26,216 nt of DNA from CAZESS01 sp964414415. Its GTDB lineage: Archaea; Thermoplasmatota; E2; UBA202; DSCA01. The DNA lies in NCBI GenBank assembly GCA_964414415.1, contig CAYPWJ010000020.1:1-26216 (forward strand). The letters are read 5' to 3'. The notes beneath the pieces were generated by a model that was not told the origin of the DNA, did not search any database, and saw nothing but the letters and a program-made list of their open reading frames with translations. This document shows, piece after piece, positions 1 through 7,214 of this stretch. Numbering within the stretch: position 1 is the stretch's first letter; each line of letters starts with the position of its first letter. The position numbers and the translations under genes were made by a program.

Positions 1-238
1 TGCCGAGCGGAAACGTCATCGTCTCCGTGGCGTAGGGCAGCATCGGTTCACCTGCATGCTGCACCGTCGCGCAGCCATCAACATCGACCGTAAGCCACTC
101 GCCTGTTTGTGCTATCGACACGCGGTCGAACTCGATCGACGTCGTCCGTCGCAGGGAGTCACCGCCGCCCGACGCCGCGGGGGGAACAATCGGCAGCAGC
201 ATCGCGCAGACGACTATGCCCACGATTATCTTTTTCAT
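1..238 (-). CDS. Exported protein, N-terminal fragment (cut by window edge)
   Basis: An open frame runs from an ATG at 238 to the window edge with no stop, giving 79 codons. The N-terminus is a typical signal peptide: MKK, then a hydrophobic stretch (IIVGIVVCAMLLPIV), then a small-residue region (PPAASGGG), so the product is probably exported. After it comes a beta-rich segment with G-E-P-M-L-P-Y-A-T near residues 65-73. Such a 'G-x-P-x-L-P' motif is common in the prodomains of gingipain-like (C25) cysteine peptidases, but the catalytic part would lie outside the window, so that identity is only a suggestion. The start codon is 5 nt after the asnS stop codon, so the two are probably co-transcribed. 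AAAGGA lies upstream, inside the end of asnS. The gene is partial. Confidence 0.7.
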   Translation of the reverse strand, partial: MKKIIVGIVVCAMLLPIVPPAASGGGDSLRRTTSIEFDRVSIAQTGEWLTVDVDGCATVQHAGEPMLPYATETMTFPLG

Positions 239-243
239 TTTTA

Positions 244-1542
244 TCACGGTCCTTTACGGGTCACAGTTCGTGGAAATGGAATGGTGTCCTTGATGTTGTC
301 GAGGCCGCACAGCCAGGCCAAAACGCGTTCAACGCCGACGCCGTAGCCTGAATGCGGGACGGAGCCATAGCGGCGGAGATCGAGATACCACTCATATCGC
401 TCGATGGCCTCGCCCTCCTCCTGCAACGCCTGGATGAGCTCGTCGACGTCGGTGGACCGCTGGCTGCCGCCCACGATTTCGCCGTAGCCCTCCGGGGCGA
501 TCATATCGAAGCACAGCGCCTCGTCGGGCTGCCCCGGGTCGGCCGGCTTGTAGAACGCCATCGCCTCCTTTGGATAATGCGTCACCACGACGGGAGTCTC
601 GAACTCCTTCATCAGTTCTTTCTCCTCGATGGTGCGCAGGTCCTTGCCGAACTGGATGTCGACGCCCCGGTCGTGTAGTATCTCCAGCGCACGGCGGTAC
701 TTGATGGTCGGCCATTCCCTGTCCAGCGTCTGCCGAAGCAGCGAAGAATCGCGGCCGAGCTCCTCGAGATCCGCCGCATGGGTGTCGAGCACCTGGCGGA
801 TGATGAACTTGATTTCCTCCTTCGCCATCTCCGTCACGTCGTGCAGATCCATCCAGGCGGCCTCCATCTCCGCCATCCAGAACTCGCTGAGGTGCCTCGA
901 GGTCTTCGACTTCTCGGCGCGGAACGTCGGCGCCATGTCGTAGACGCGCTCAAGAGCAAAGACGGCAGCCTCGGCGTAGAGCTGCCACGACTGTGACAGA
1001 TAGGTGACATCGTCGTAGTAATCCACCTCGAACAGGGTGGCACCGCCCTCGCACTGGCCGGGCTGCAGAATCGGGGGATGAAACTCGTAGAAATCACGGC
1101 TGCGGAAAAACTCGTGGATGGCACCCGTCATGGTGTGCCGTATCTTCATGATGGTGGTGAGCTTCCGGCTGCGCAGCCAGAGATGACGGTTGTCGAGCAG
1201 ATGCTCCATGCTCTGATCCTCGGTGATGGGAAAGTCGTCGGCAAAGTCGATGACCTCGAAGCGCGTCGCATGGATTTCACGCCCGCCGGGCGCCCGCTCG
1301 TCCTCATGGATGGTGCCCTCGATGGTGACGGATGACTCGATGAGCGCATTTTTGGCGCCCTCGAAGTCCTCGTCGGGCAGCGATGACTGCTCCGCGACGA
1401 CCTGGATGACGCCGCTTTCGTCGCGGATGACCACGAAGGCCAGGCCGCCGCTGCTCCTCGTCCGGTATATCCAGCCGCGGATGGCTACGTCGTCGCCCTC
1501 GCTTTTTTTGAGTGCCTGAGAAATCCTGTCGTAGGCTGGCAT
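244..1542 (-). CDS. asnS: Asparaginyl-tRNA synthetase, archaeal class IIb
   Basis: Charges tRNA-Asn with asparagine using ATP in the cytoplasm. The 432-aa product has the usual length of archaeal AsnRS. An N-terminal OB-fold anticodon-binding domain (about residues 15-105, including VAIRGWIYRTRSSGG) precedes the class II catalytic core. Motif 2 is FRAEKSKTSRHLSEFWMAEME. Motif 3 is GYGVGVERVLAWLCGLDNIK followed by PFPR at the C-terminus. The RHLSEFWMAEME form, with glutamate where archaeal AspRS has aspartate, favours AsnRS over AspRS, although the two families are close. The ATG at 1542 fits the family and has an A/T box about 24 bp upstream, implying a leaderless or nearly leaderless mRNA. 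The gene is divergent from the nuclease at 1618 and is followed after 5 nt by an exported protein. Confidence 0.93.
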   Translation of the reverse strand: MPAYDRISQALKKSEGDDVAIRGWIYRTRSSGGLAFVVIRDESGVIQVVAEQSSLPDEDFEGAKNALIESSVTIEGTIHEDERAPGGREIHATRFEVIDFADDFPITEDQSMEHLLDNRHLWLRSRKLTTIMKIRHTMTGAIHEFFRSRDFYEFHPPILQPGQCEGGATLFEVDYYDDVTYLSQSWQLYAEAAVFALERVYDMAPTFRAEKSKTSRHLSEFWMAEMEAAWMDLHDVTEMAKEEIKFIIRQVLDTHAADLEELGRDSSLLRQTLDREWPTIKYRRALEILHDRGVDIQFGKDLRTIEEKELMKEFETPVVVTHYPKEAMAFYKPADPGQPDEALCFDMIAPEGYGEIVGGSQRSTDVDELIQALQEEGEAIERYEWYLDLRRYGSVPHSGYGVGVERVLAWLCGLDNIKDTIPFPRTVTRKGP

Positions 1543-1561
1543 CGACGTTTAAAGCGCCGGA

Positions 1562-1593
1562 TACATAAAATGTTTTTGTATGGTAAAACATTT
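1562..1593. promoter_or_regulatory. Divergent promoter region with 9-bp inverted repeat
   Basis: The 75-bp gap between divergent asnS and the nuclease gene is AT-rich. TTTATGTA (minus strand, 1569-1562) lies about 24 bp before the asnS ATG, the spacing of a TATA box for a leaderless transcript. Next to it is a perfect inverted repeat, AAATGTTTT (1568-1576) and AAAACATTT (1585-1593), with an 8-nt spacer. The repeat overlaps the TATA element, so it could be an operator serving one or both genes. No clear separate TATA box for the plus-strand gene could be chosen. Confidence 0.5.
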
Positions 1594-1617
1594 GTAGCCC
1601 CGGGTGTATAGTGCCGT

Positions 1618-2811
1618 ATGCCCCGCGTGTATTCCCCCTCGCGCATCGCCGCCTACGAGAACTGCCCGCTGAAATTCAAGTACCGCTACGTGGACAAAAA
1701 ACCGGCGATGCGGGCGACCATCGAGGCGTTCATGGGGCGTCGCGTGCACGAGGCGCTGGAAAAACTATATCGAGACAAACAGTTTGAGAAGACCCCGGAC
1801 GTCGAGGAACTCGTACGCTTCTACCATCGTCAGTGGGAGAAGGAGATGGACGACAGCATATGCGTGGTGAAGGACGGCTACAGCCCTGCAAACTATCGAA
1901 AGATGGGGGAAAAATACATCCGGCAGTACTACGACAGCTACCAGCCCTTCGACGACGGGACGACCATCGCCCTGGAAAAACGCGTGCGGTTTCCCATCGG
2001 AGGCGGCTACTCCGTCCTGGGCTACATCGACCGGCTGACTGAGAACGACGGCATCTACGAGGTGCACGACTACAAGACGTCGCTGACGCTGCCAACCACC
2101 GACGATATACGCCAAGACAGGCAGCTGCCGCTCTACGCGCTGGCCGTCCGGCATCTCTACGACGACGCGGACGAGGTGGAGCTGGTGTGGCACTACGTGG
2201 CGTTCGACAAGGAACTCCGCGTCGGGAAGAGCGAGGAGGAACTTGAAGCTGTCAGGCAGGAGACTCTGCAGGCCATCCAGGCCATCGAGGGTGCCCTCCG
2301 GCGGGGTGAGTTCGAGCCGCAGAAGTCAGGGCTCTGCCCCTACTGCGAGTACCAGCCGCTCTGCCCGCTGTTCAAGCACCGATACCAGGTGGACGAGCTG
2401 ACCCCCGAGGACAGCCGGGAGGAGGACGGCCGTGCATTGGTGAACCGCTACGCGGAGCTGAAGAGCAAGATAGCGGAGCTCGAGCAGCTCAAGGACGAGG
2501 TGAAGGATCGCCTGGTTCGCTACTCCCGGGAGAACGACGTGCAGTACGTCTACGGCAGCGACCGGATCGCCAACGTCAAGGTCTACCACAACCCGTGGTT
2601 CCCCAACAAGGACGACCCGCAGCGCGGCGAGTTCGAGCAGCTGCTCCACGAGCAGGGGATATACGATGAGTACACCCGGCTGGACACCTTTGGATTGTCT
2701 AAGGCGTACCAGAAAGACGAGCTGCCGGATGAGGCAGCCGCACAGCTGGAGCCATATGTGACCACCAAGACCGTCGAGCGTGTCTACCTGCGGCAGCGTG
2801 ACCGGGATTGA
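1618..2811 (+). CDS. PD-(D/E)XK nuclease, RecB/Cas4-like, probable Fe-S protein
   Basis: The 397-aa product matches the RecB-type PD-(D/E)XK exonuclease superfamily (PDDEXK_1). The N-terminus has YSPSRIAAYENCP with Cys16. The active site is read as GYIDR (acidic residue), then HDYKTS (D-x-K), then RQLPLYA (the Q-x3-Y motif). Near residues 239-248 is C-x2-C-x5-C (CPYCEYQPLC). Together with Cys16 this gives four cysteines placed as in Fe-S nucleases of the Cas4/AddB/RecB group. Beyond it a charged, probably coiled-coil segment (YAELKSKIAELEQLKDEVKD) leads into a C-terminal extension of unknown role. The protein probably cuts or resects DNA in repair. No cas genes or CRISPR repeats are nearby, so a Cas4 label is not justified. 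The ATG at 1618 is the first in frame after the divergent promoter region. Confidence 0.85.
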   Translation: MPRVYSPSRIAAYENCPLKFKYRYVDKKPAMRATIEAFMGRRVHEALEKLYRDKQFEKTPDVEELVRFYHRQWEKEMDDSICVVKDGYSPANYRKMGEKYIRQYYDSYQPFDDGTTIALEKRVRFPIGGGYSVLGYIDRLTENDGIYEVHDYKTSLTLPTTDDIRQDRQLPLYALAVRHLYDDADEVELVWHYVAFDKELRVGKSEEELEAVRQETLQAIQAIEGALRRGEFEPQKSGLCPYCEYQPLCPLFKHRYQVDELTPEDSREEDGRALVNRYAELKSKIAELEQLKDEVKDRLVRYSRENDVQYVYGSDRIANVKVYHNPWFPNKDDPQRGEFEQLLHEQGIYDEYTRLDTFGLSKAYQKDELPDEAAAQLEPYVTTKTVERVYLRQRDRD

Positions 2812-2838
2812 TTTCTGTCAATCGAGAGATGACCAACC

Positions 2839-2847
2839 TTCATATAG
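2839..2847 (+). promoter_or_regulatory. Putative TATA box of the AhpD-like gene
   Basis: TTCATATAG is centred about 24 bp upstream of the ATG at 2867, the spacing expected for a leaderless archaeal transcript. No Shine-Dalgarno sequence is seen before that ATG. The assignment rests on position only. Confidence 0.5.
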
Positions 2848-2866
2848 CATGTCGTGATGGCAAGCT

Positions 2867-3424
2867 ATGAGTTGGATACGGACCGTCAGCGAGGAGGACG
2901 CCACGGGAAAGCTCAAAGAGATGTACGAGCAGGTAAAAGACAGGCGGGGCAAGCTTTCCAACATCATGCAGGTGCAGAGCCTGCATCCCGCGGCGATGAA
3001 GGCACATCTGGAGCTCTACCTGGCGATCATGTTCGACCGGTCGGGGCTCTCACGGGAGGACCGGGAGCTCATCGCACTGGCGGTGTCGGCGGCCAACGGC
3101 TGCCCCTACTGCATCCGGCATCACGCGGAGGCGCTGCAGCACTACTGGCAGGACGAGGGAAAGGTGGAGCGGTTCGTCGACGACCCGAGCGAGGTGGAGC
3201 TCTCTAAGCGGCAGCGATGCATGGTGTCATATGCGGGAAGGTTGACCCGCAAGCCGGACGAGGTGAACGAACGGCATGTTGAGGAGCTGCGGGTGCAGGA
3301 GCTGTCGGACGAAGACATCTTGACGGTCAACCTCGCCGTCAGCTACTTCAACTTCGTGAACCGCATCGCACTCGGGCTGGGCGTCGCGTACAGCGAGGAC
3401 GAGGCGACCGGCTATCATTACTGA
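2867..3424 (+). CDS. AhpD/carboxymuconolactone-decarboxylase-like peroxidase-related protein
   Basis: The 185-aa product belongs to the AhpD-like all-helical family (CMD domain, 'uncharacterized peroxidase-related enzyme'). The diagnostic segment is AANGCPYCIRHHAEAL near residues 77-92. It supplies the C-x2-C redox pair and a following histidine used by AhpD proteins to reduce peroxides through a disulfide relay. MSWIRTVSEEDATGKLKEMY at the N-terminus is also typical of this subfamily, which supports the ATG at 2867. The likely role is cytoplasmic antioxidant defence. The substrate and the electron donor cannot be read from the sequence. It ends one base before the stop codon of the convergent gene on the minus strand. 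Confidence 0.85.
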   Translation: MSWIRTVSEEDATGKLKEMYEQVKDRRGKLSNIMQVQSLHPAAMKAHLELYLAIMFDRSGLSREDRELIALAVSAANGCPYCIRHHAEALQHYWQDEGKVERFVDDPSEVELSKRQRCMVSYAGRLTRKPDEVNERHVEELRVQELSDEDILTVNLAVSYFNFVNRIALGLGVAYSEDEATGYHY

Positions 3425-3425
3425 T

Positions 3426-3851
3426 TCAGAGGATTTTGATGAGTTCCTGCTCCGCGAAGGCCTCGTTGCCGGCGCCGTCGAAGACGTAGGCCCGTATCTT
3501 GCGTATCCCGGTGGAGGCATGCCCGGCCCACGTCCATTCGTATGGCTCCTCCTGGTCGGTGAAGCGTTTTTCGCCGTGGCAGCCGAAGCCAATCCAGATC
3601 TCGACGCGGTCGACGGCTGACTCGTCGTCCCACGCGTCGATCTGGATGGTCAGGTCGCCGATAGAGACGGTGCGTCCCTCCGTCGGCATGACGTCCCGGT
3701 CGAACAGGTACAGGCGGCCGTCCGCCGGGCGTTCCAGGGACACCTCCGGCGGAGTGGTGTCACCGCCATCCGTCGTGGTCGCCATGGCGGCGGACGCGAT
3801 GCTGGAGAGGGCGAAAAGGATGCAGATGCCAGCAGCAAGATACTGTTTCAT
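3426..3851 (-). CDS. Small exported protein consisting of one LYLF-type Ig-like module
   Basis: The 141-aa product begins with a signal peptide (about residues 1-24, hydrophobic core LAAGICILFALSSIASAA). The rest is almost entirely one Ig-like domain: TTPPEVSLERPADGRLYLFDR, a GDLTIQIDAWDD strand, RVEIW, a PYEWTW motif, and YVFDGAGN near the end, stopping at IKIL. The same module ends three other exported proteins in this window, so this looks like a stand-alone copy. There is no transmembrane anchor or lipobox. The module resembles Big_7-type bacterial Ig-like domains, but the role is unknown. The gene is divergent from the M28 peptidase gene, whose product carries the same module, which suggests a shared extracellular setting. 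A TATA-like element sits about 25 bp upstream. Confidence 0.8.
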   Translation of the reverse strand: MKQYLAAGICILFALSSIASAAMATTTDGGDTTPPEVSLERPADGRLYLFDRDVMPTEGRTVSIGDLTIQIDAWDDESAVDRVEIWIGFGCHGEKRFTDQEEPYEWTWAGHASTGIRKIRAYVFDGAGNEAFAEQELIKIL

Positions 3852-3870
3852 CGAAGGGTAATCGGCAGCA

Positions 3871-3880
3871 TTTTATAAAA
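3871..3880 (-). promoter_or_regulatory. Putative TATA box of the small exported protein
   Basis: TTTTATAAAA lies about 20-29 bp upstream of the minus-strand ATG at 3851, as expected for a leaderless transcript. The element is symmetric, so direction is judged from the flanking genes. Confidence 0.55.
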
Positions 3881-3897
3881 ACGTTGAGGCGCATAAA

Positions 3898-3908
3898 ACT
3901 ATTTAAAA
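3898..3908 (+). promoter_or_regulatory. Putative TATA box of the M28 peptidase gene
   Basis: ACTATTTAAAA precedes the peptidase gene. Its centre is about 30 bp upstream of the ATG at 3933, which supports that codon as the start rather than the in-frame ATG at 3918 or GTG at 3912. Confidence 0.5.
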
Positions 3909-3932
3909 AGGGTGTTGATGTTCTTGGTCACC

Positions 3933-5156
3933 ATGCAGACATATCCACGCATCAGTGTTCTTTTTGCCATCCTGACGACCGGTATGCTCCTGGGCGGCAC
4001 CGCTATCGGGGCCATCGGCAGCCGGCAGGCGCCAGCATCCACTACGGTCGAAGAGGTGATGGACGGCGTCAACGAAAGTGCCATCAGGGGATACATCCAG
4101 ACCATCCAGAGCTACGGGCCCCATACCACGGGGTCGGACGCCTGCCAAGAGCTCAAGCTATGGCTGGCCGGCGAGCTCCGCGGGGCAGGCCTCCAGGTGT
4201 CGCTGCACAACTGGACGCGGGGCGGCTACCAAGGGCAAAACATCGTCGCCACCCTGCCCGGCAGGCAGCCAAACGGGGACATATTTGTCGTGTCAGCCCA
4301 CTACGACAGCGCTCCCACGTCGCCGGGAGCCGACGACGACGGCTCGGGCGTAGCGGCGGCGCTGGCCATGGCGCACGCCATGAGCGGCCATTCGTTCAAC
4401 GCGACGCTTCGCTTCGTCCTGTTCTCCGGCGAGGAACAGGGAACGCTGGGGAGTCTCTCCTACGCCAGGGATATGTACCGGATGGAGGAGCATGTTACCG
4501 GGGTGTTCAACCTGGACGGCATCGGGCACAATGAAACACCGAGCGGCGCCCACAAGGTCATCGTCTACGAGGAGGCGTCGTCGGCATGGCTCGGCGCGAC
4601 GCTGGAGGACATCGCTGCTGCATATCCTGAGCTGGCGATGTCGCCGGTGCGGCTGCCGAACACCGGATACAGCGACCATAACTCGTTTCTCTCCTACGGC
4701 TACGAGGCGCTGCAGCTCGAGGAATACGAATACAACGACAAGTTTCATACCCCGAACGACACCATCGACCGGGTGAACACGGCCTACGTGACGCGCATCA
4801 CGAAGCTGGTGGCGGGCAGCCTGGCGACGCTGGCCGAGACTGGCAAAACGGTCCAGGCATCGTTTGCCTCGCCGCGACGCGACGCGCTGTATCTGATGGG
4901 CAGCAAGGTGTTGACGCTCGACCGGGGGCTCGTGCTCGGGCTGGGCAGGCTGACCTTCACCGTCGACGTGCAGCGAGGATCGGCAAGCCAGGTGACCTTT
5001 TATCTGGATGGAACCCGGCAGCACAGCGACGGCGAGGTGCCCTACGAATGGGTCTGCCGGCAGCCGCTGCTCTGGAACCACCAGGTGACGGCCGTGGCGA
5101 GTGGCCCCGACGGGAGCGACACCGTCCAGATGGACGTCGGTCTTCACCTGCTGTAG
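3933..5156 (+). CDS. Exported M28-family zinc peptidase with C-terminal Ig-like module
   Basis: The 407-aa product has a signal peptide (about residues 1-27) and an M28 di-zinc aminopeptidase domain. Expected metal ligands and catalytic residues are visible: SAHYDS (H and catalytic D near 123-125), GADDDGSG (bridging D near 136), SGEEQG (E-E near 167-168), FNLDGIG (D) and the late H in EYNDKFHTPNDT. It probably releases amino acids from peptides outside the cell. From about residue 308 to the end comes an Ig-like module with LYLMG, a GRLTFTVDV strand, QVTFYLDG and PYEWV, related to the C-termini of three other exported proteins here. The ATG at 3933 is preferred because of the A/T box and because it gives a clean signal peptide. 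A start at 3918 would add five residues. The alkD pseudogene follows after 4 nt. Confidence 0.9.
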   Translation: MQTYPRISVLFAILTTGMLLGGTAIGAIGSRQAPASTTVEEVMDGVNESAIRGYIQTIQSYGPHTTGSDACQELKLWLAGELRGAGLQVSLHNWTRGGYQGQNIVATLPGRQPNGDIFVVSAHYDSAPTSPGADDDGSGVAAALAMAHAMSGHSFNATLRFVLFSGEEQGTLGSLSYARDMYRMEEHVTGVFNLDGIGHNETPSGAHKVIVYEEASSAWLGATLEDIAAAYPELAMSPVRLPNTGYSDHNSFLSYGYEALQLEEYEYNDKFHTPNDTIDRVNTAYVTRITKLVAGSLATLAETGKTVQASFASPRRDALYLMGSKVLTLDRGLVLGLGRLTFTVDVQRGSASQVTFYLDGTRQHSDGEVPYEWVCRQPLLWNHQVTAVASGPDGSDTVQMDVGLHLL

Positions 5157-5160
5157 CGCC

Positions 5161-5849
5161 ATGCCACCGGTTGATGGCTGCAGGGACATCCTCGCCCGGC
5201 TCGAGGCGCTCGGCGACGAGGGCAACGTCGAAGGCATGAAACGTTTCGGTATCACCGGCCGGGCGTACGGCGTCCACATCCGGGAGCTGCGAGAGATAGC
5301 CAGGGAGGCCGGCCGCGACCACGAGCTCGCGTTGGCGCTCTCTGGGAGATACCCGTGCGGGAGACACGCATCCTGGCCTCCCTGGTGGACGAGTCCGGGG
5401 CGGTCACCCGCGAGCAGATGGATGAATGGGCTGCCTCGTTCGACGGCTGGGAGATATGCGACCAGTGCTGCATGAACCTCTTCAGACATATCGACGGGGC
5501 GGAAGACGTCGCGCTTCGATGGAGCCGTCGCCATGGGATGTTCGTCAAACGCGCCGGCTACGTGCTGATGGCGGTGCTCGCTGTCCACCGCAAGCAGACG
5601 GACGACAGGTATTTCGAGCGGTTTTTTCCCGCCATCGTGCCGGGTGCCGACGACGACCGGCGGTATGTGAAAAAGGCGGTCAGCTGGGCGCTCCGCCAGA
5701 TAGGCAAACGAAATGCAAGGCTCAACCGAATGGCGGTAGCGGTCGCCGAGAAGCTCAGGCAGCGGGACAGCACGGCAGCCCGATGGATAGCCAGGGATGC
5801 AGTACGGGAGCTCACCAGCAAACGGATGCAGCAGCGTCTCCACCAGTAG
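5161..5849 (+). pseudogene. alkD: AlkD-type DNA alkylation repair glycosylase, frameshifted
   Basis: Two overlapping frames together encode one HEAT-like-repeat alkylpurine DNA glycosylase. Frame 1 starts at the ATG at 5161 and runs through NVEGMKRFGI and RDHELALAL. The family sequence then continues in another frame as LWEIPVRETRILASLVDE and goes on to the stop at 5849. The switch falls in CTCTCT (5338-5343), where removing one CT restores a continuous frame of 228 codons, the normal AlkD length. The residues that flank the lesion in AlkD appear conserved: W and D in FDGWEICDQ, and W in AARWIARDA. Both halves look intact, so this is a recent frameshift, a sequencing or assembly error, or less likely a programmed event. 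It lies 4 nt after the M28 peptidase gene. Confidence 0.85.
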
Positions 5850-5851
5850 CG

Positions 5852-7213
5852 CTATCCCTCGAGCTCGTCCATCAAAAGCCGCGCGGAGTCAGCGGCGCAG
5901 TTCACAGCCACGCCTTTCCCCTCGGTTGAGTCGCCGACCAGATAGAAGTTTTCGAGGGGCGTCGCCACTGACGGCTTCGGGTTGTCGATGGTCTTCGCCA
6001 CGGCGTCGAGATGCCATATCGAGGGATAAAGCGCCCATTCCAGCCTTTTCTGGTAGTCAGGAAGCAGCCGTTCCATGTTGGCGTCGAGTATGCCACGCAG
6101 CCGCTGCAGGGTCGCGTTATCGCGGGCCTCGTCGGGCGTACAGATGACGTAGGCCTGCACCAGCGCACATCCAGGCGGCGCCATCGCAGCCTTGGGATGC
6201 GACGGCTTGAAATCAATCATGCCTGCAACGTCGTCACCCGCCACGCCAGCGTCACGCTCGATGAAACCGTAGGCCCGGCCGACCAGCTCACTGGGGACGC
6301 CATCGAGGGCGTACCAGGCGCAGAGGCTGCCCGTGCCCGTCAGGCCCTCCACGTGGTGCACCCAGTCCCGGGGAAACGCGTTCCTGTCAGCGATGGAGAA
6401 CGTGTCCTGCACAGGCAGGTTGCTCACCACAAGGTCGTAGCCGCGTCGCTCATCTACAACAACGCCACGAGCTGCTCCATCCTCGACGACGACCTCCTGC
6501 ACCTCCTGCTGTATGATGCGGCCGCCGTGCTCCCGGAGCCAACCAGCCAGCCTGTCAGCGATGGCGCCGACGCCCCCCACCGGGTAGGCGACGGGATGCG
6601 AGCCCATGAGCTCACGCTGCGCCCAGAACGTCTCACCGGTCGAGATGCGCTCCAGGTCGTTGACCGTCGTGATCAGCCGGGGGAACAGCTCCAGGGTGAG
6701 CCGCATCTTGCCCCTGCCGTATTTCTCGATGGTCTCCGACATGGGAACACCTTCGAGGGCCTCGATCGTCCGCCGGCGTGACAGCAGCAGCTGCAGGATA
6801 CGCGGCAACATCTTGGCCTTGTCCCATAGAGAGAGATAGGGATACTCAACGGCGTCACCGATATACCCCAGCCGCGAGGCGACGAGCTCCTGCCCGACGC
6901 CCAGCATCTTGAGCACCTGCATCGGCGCCGCGCTGTCACCGCCGCCCATGAGATGAAAGCCAAGGTCGAGGCGGTAGCCCTCCAGCAGCCCGTCGAATAT
7001 CTCGTCCAACGACGGCTCGGCAAACGGCACCGCCATGTCGAAGCGTGACAGCAGCTGCAGGTACGCCTCCCTAGACATGTCGCCGTCTATGGTCATCGCC
7101 CGGCCGCCGACCCTGTCCTCCCGCTCGTACACGTCGACCCGGTGGCCCCGCCGTCGCAGCAGCGCAGCCGCGGAGAGCCCGCCGATGCCAGCCCCGACAA
7201 CCGCTGCACGCAT
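5852..7213 (-). CDS. FAD-dependent oxidoreductase, phytoene desaturase (CrtI)-like
   Basis: The 453-aa product opens with a Rossmann FAD-binding motif, VVGAGIGGLSAAALLRRRGH, followed by a VYEREDRVGGRA segment. These are hallmarks of the CrtI/amine-oxidase-like flavoprotein group (COG1233). A second FAD-contact segment near the C-terminus, NFYLVGDSTEGKGVAVNCAA, is also typical. Members desaturate, saturate or isomerise polyprenyl, carotenoid or related lipids. The start is the ATG at 7213. The frame is open further upstream, but that would overlap the UbiA gene and precede the Rossmann motif with unlike sequence. The UbiA gene ends one base upstream, so the two are almost certainly one operon. 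A carotenoid, quinone or membrane-lipid modification role is inferred from that pairing. The exact substrate is unknown. Confidence 0.8.
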   Translation of the reverse strand: MRAAVVGAGIGGLSAAALLRRRGHRVDVYEREDRVGGRAMTIDGDMSREAYLQLLSRFDMAVPFAEPSLDEIFDGLLEGYRLDLGFHLMGGGDSAAPMQVLKMLGVGQELVASRLGYIGDAVEYPYLSLWDKAKMLPRILQLLLSRRRTIEALEGVPMSETIEKYGRGKMRLTLELFPRLITTVNDLERISTGETFWAQRELMGSHPVAYPVGGVGAIADRLAGWLREHGGRIIQQEVQEVVVEDGAARGVVVDERRGYDLVVSNLPVQDTFSIADRNAFPRDWVHHVEGLTGTGSLCAWYALDGVPSELVGRAYGFIERDAGVAGDDVAGMIDFKPSHPKAAMAPPGCALVQAYVICTPDEARDNATLQRLRGILDANMERLLPDYQKRLEWALYPSIWHLDAVAKTIDNPKPSVATPLENFYLVGDSTEGKGVAVNCAADSARLLMDELEG

Positions 7214-7214
7214 C

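Noticed and set aside
1618..2811. cas4 and a CRISPR locus
   Set aside because: No repeat-spacer array or other cas gene was found in the window, and the protein is longer than typical Cas4.
4293..5843. 516-codon open frame on the minus strand
   Set aside because: It lies opposite the M28 peptidase and alkD, both with strong family motifs. Its product is rich in R, H and P and shows no recognisable domain, as expected for an antisense frame in GC-rich DNA.
6011..6781. 256-codon plus-strand frame
   Set aside because: Antisense to the FAD oxidoreductase, with no family signature.
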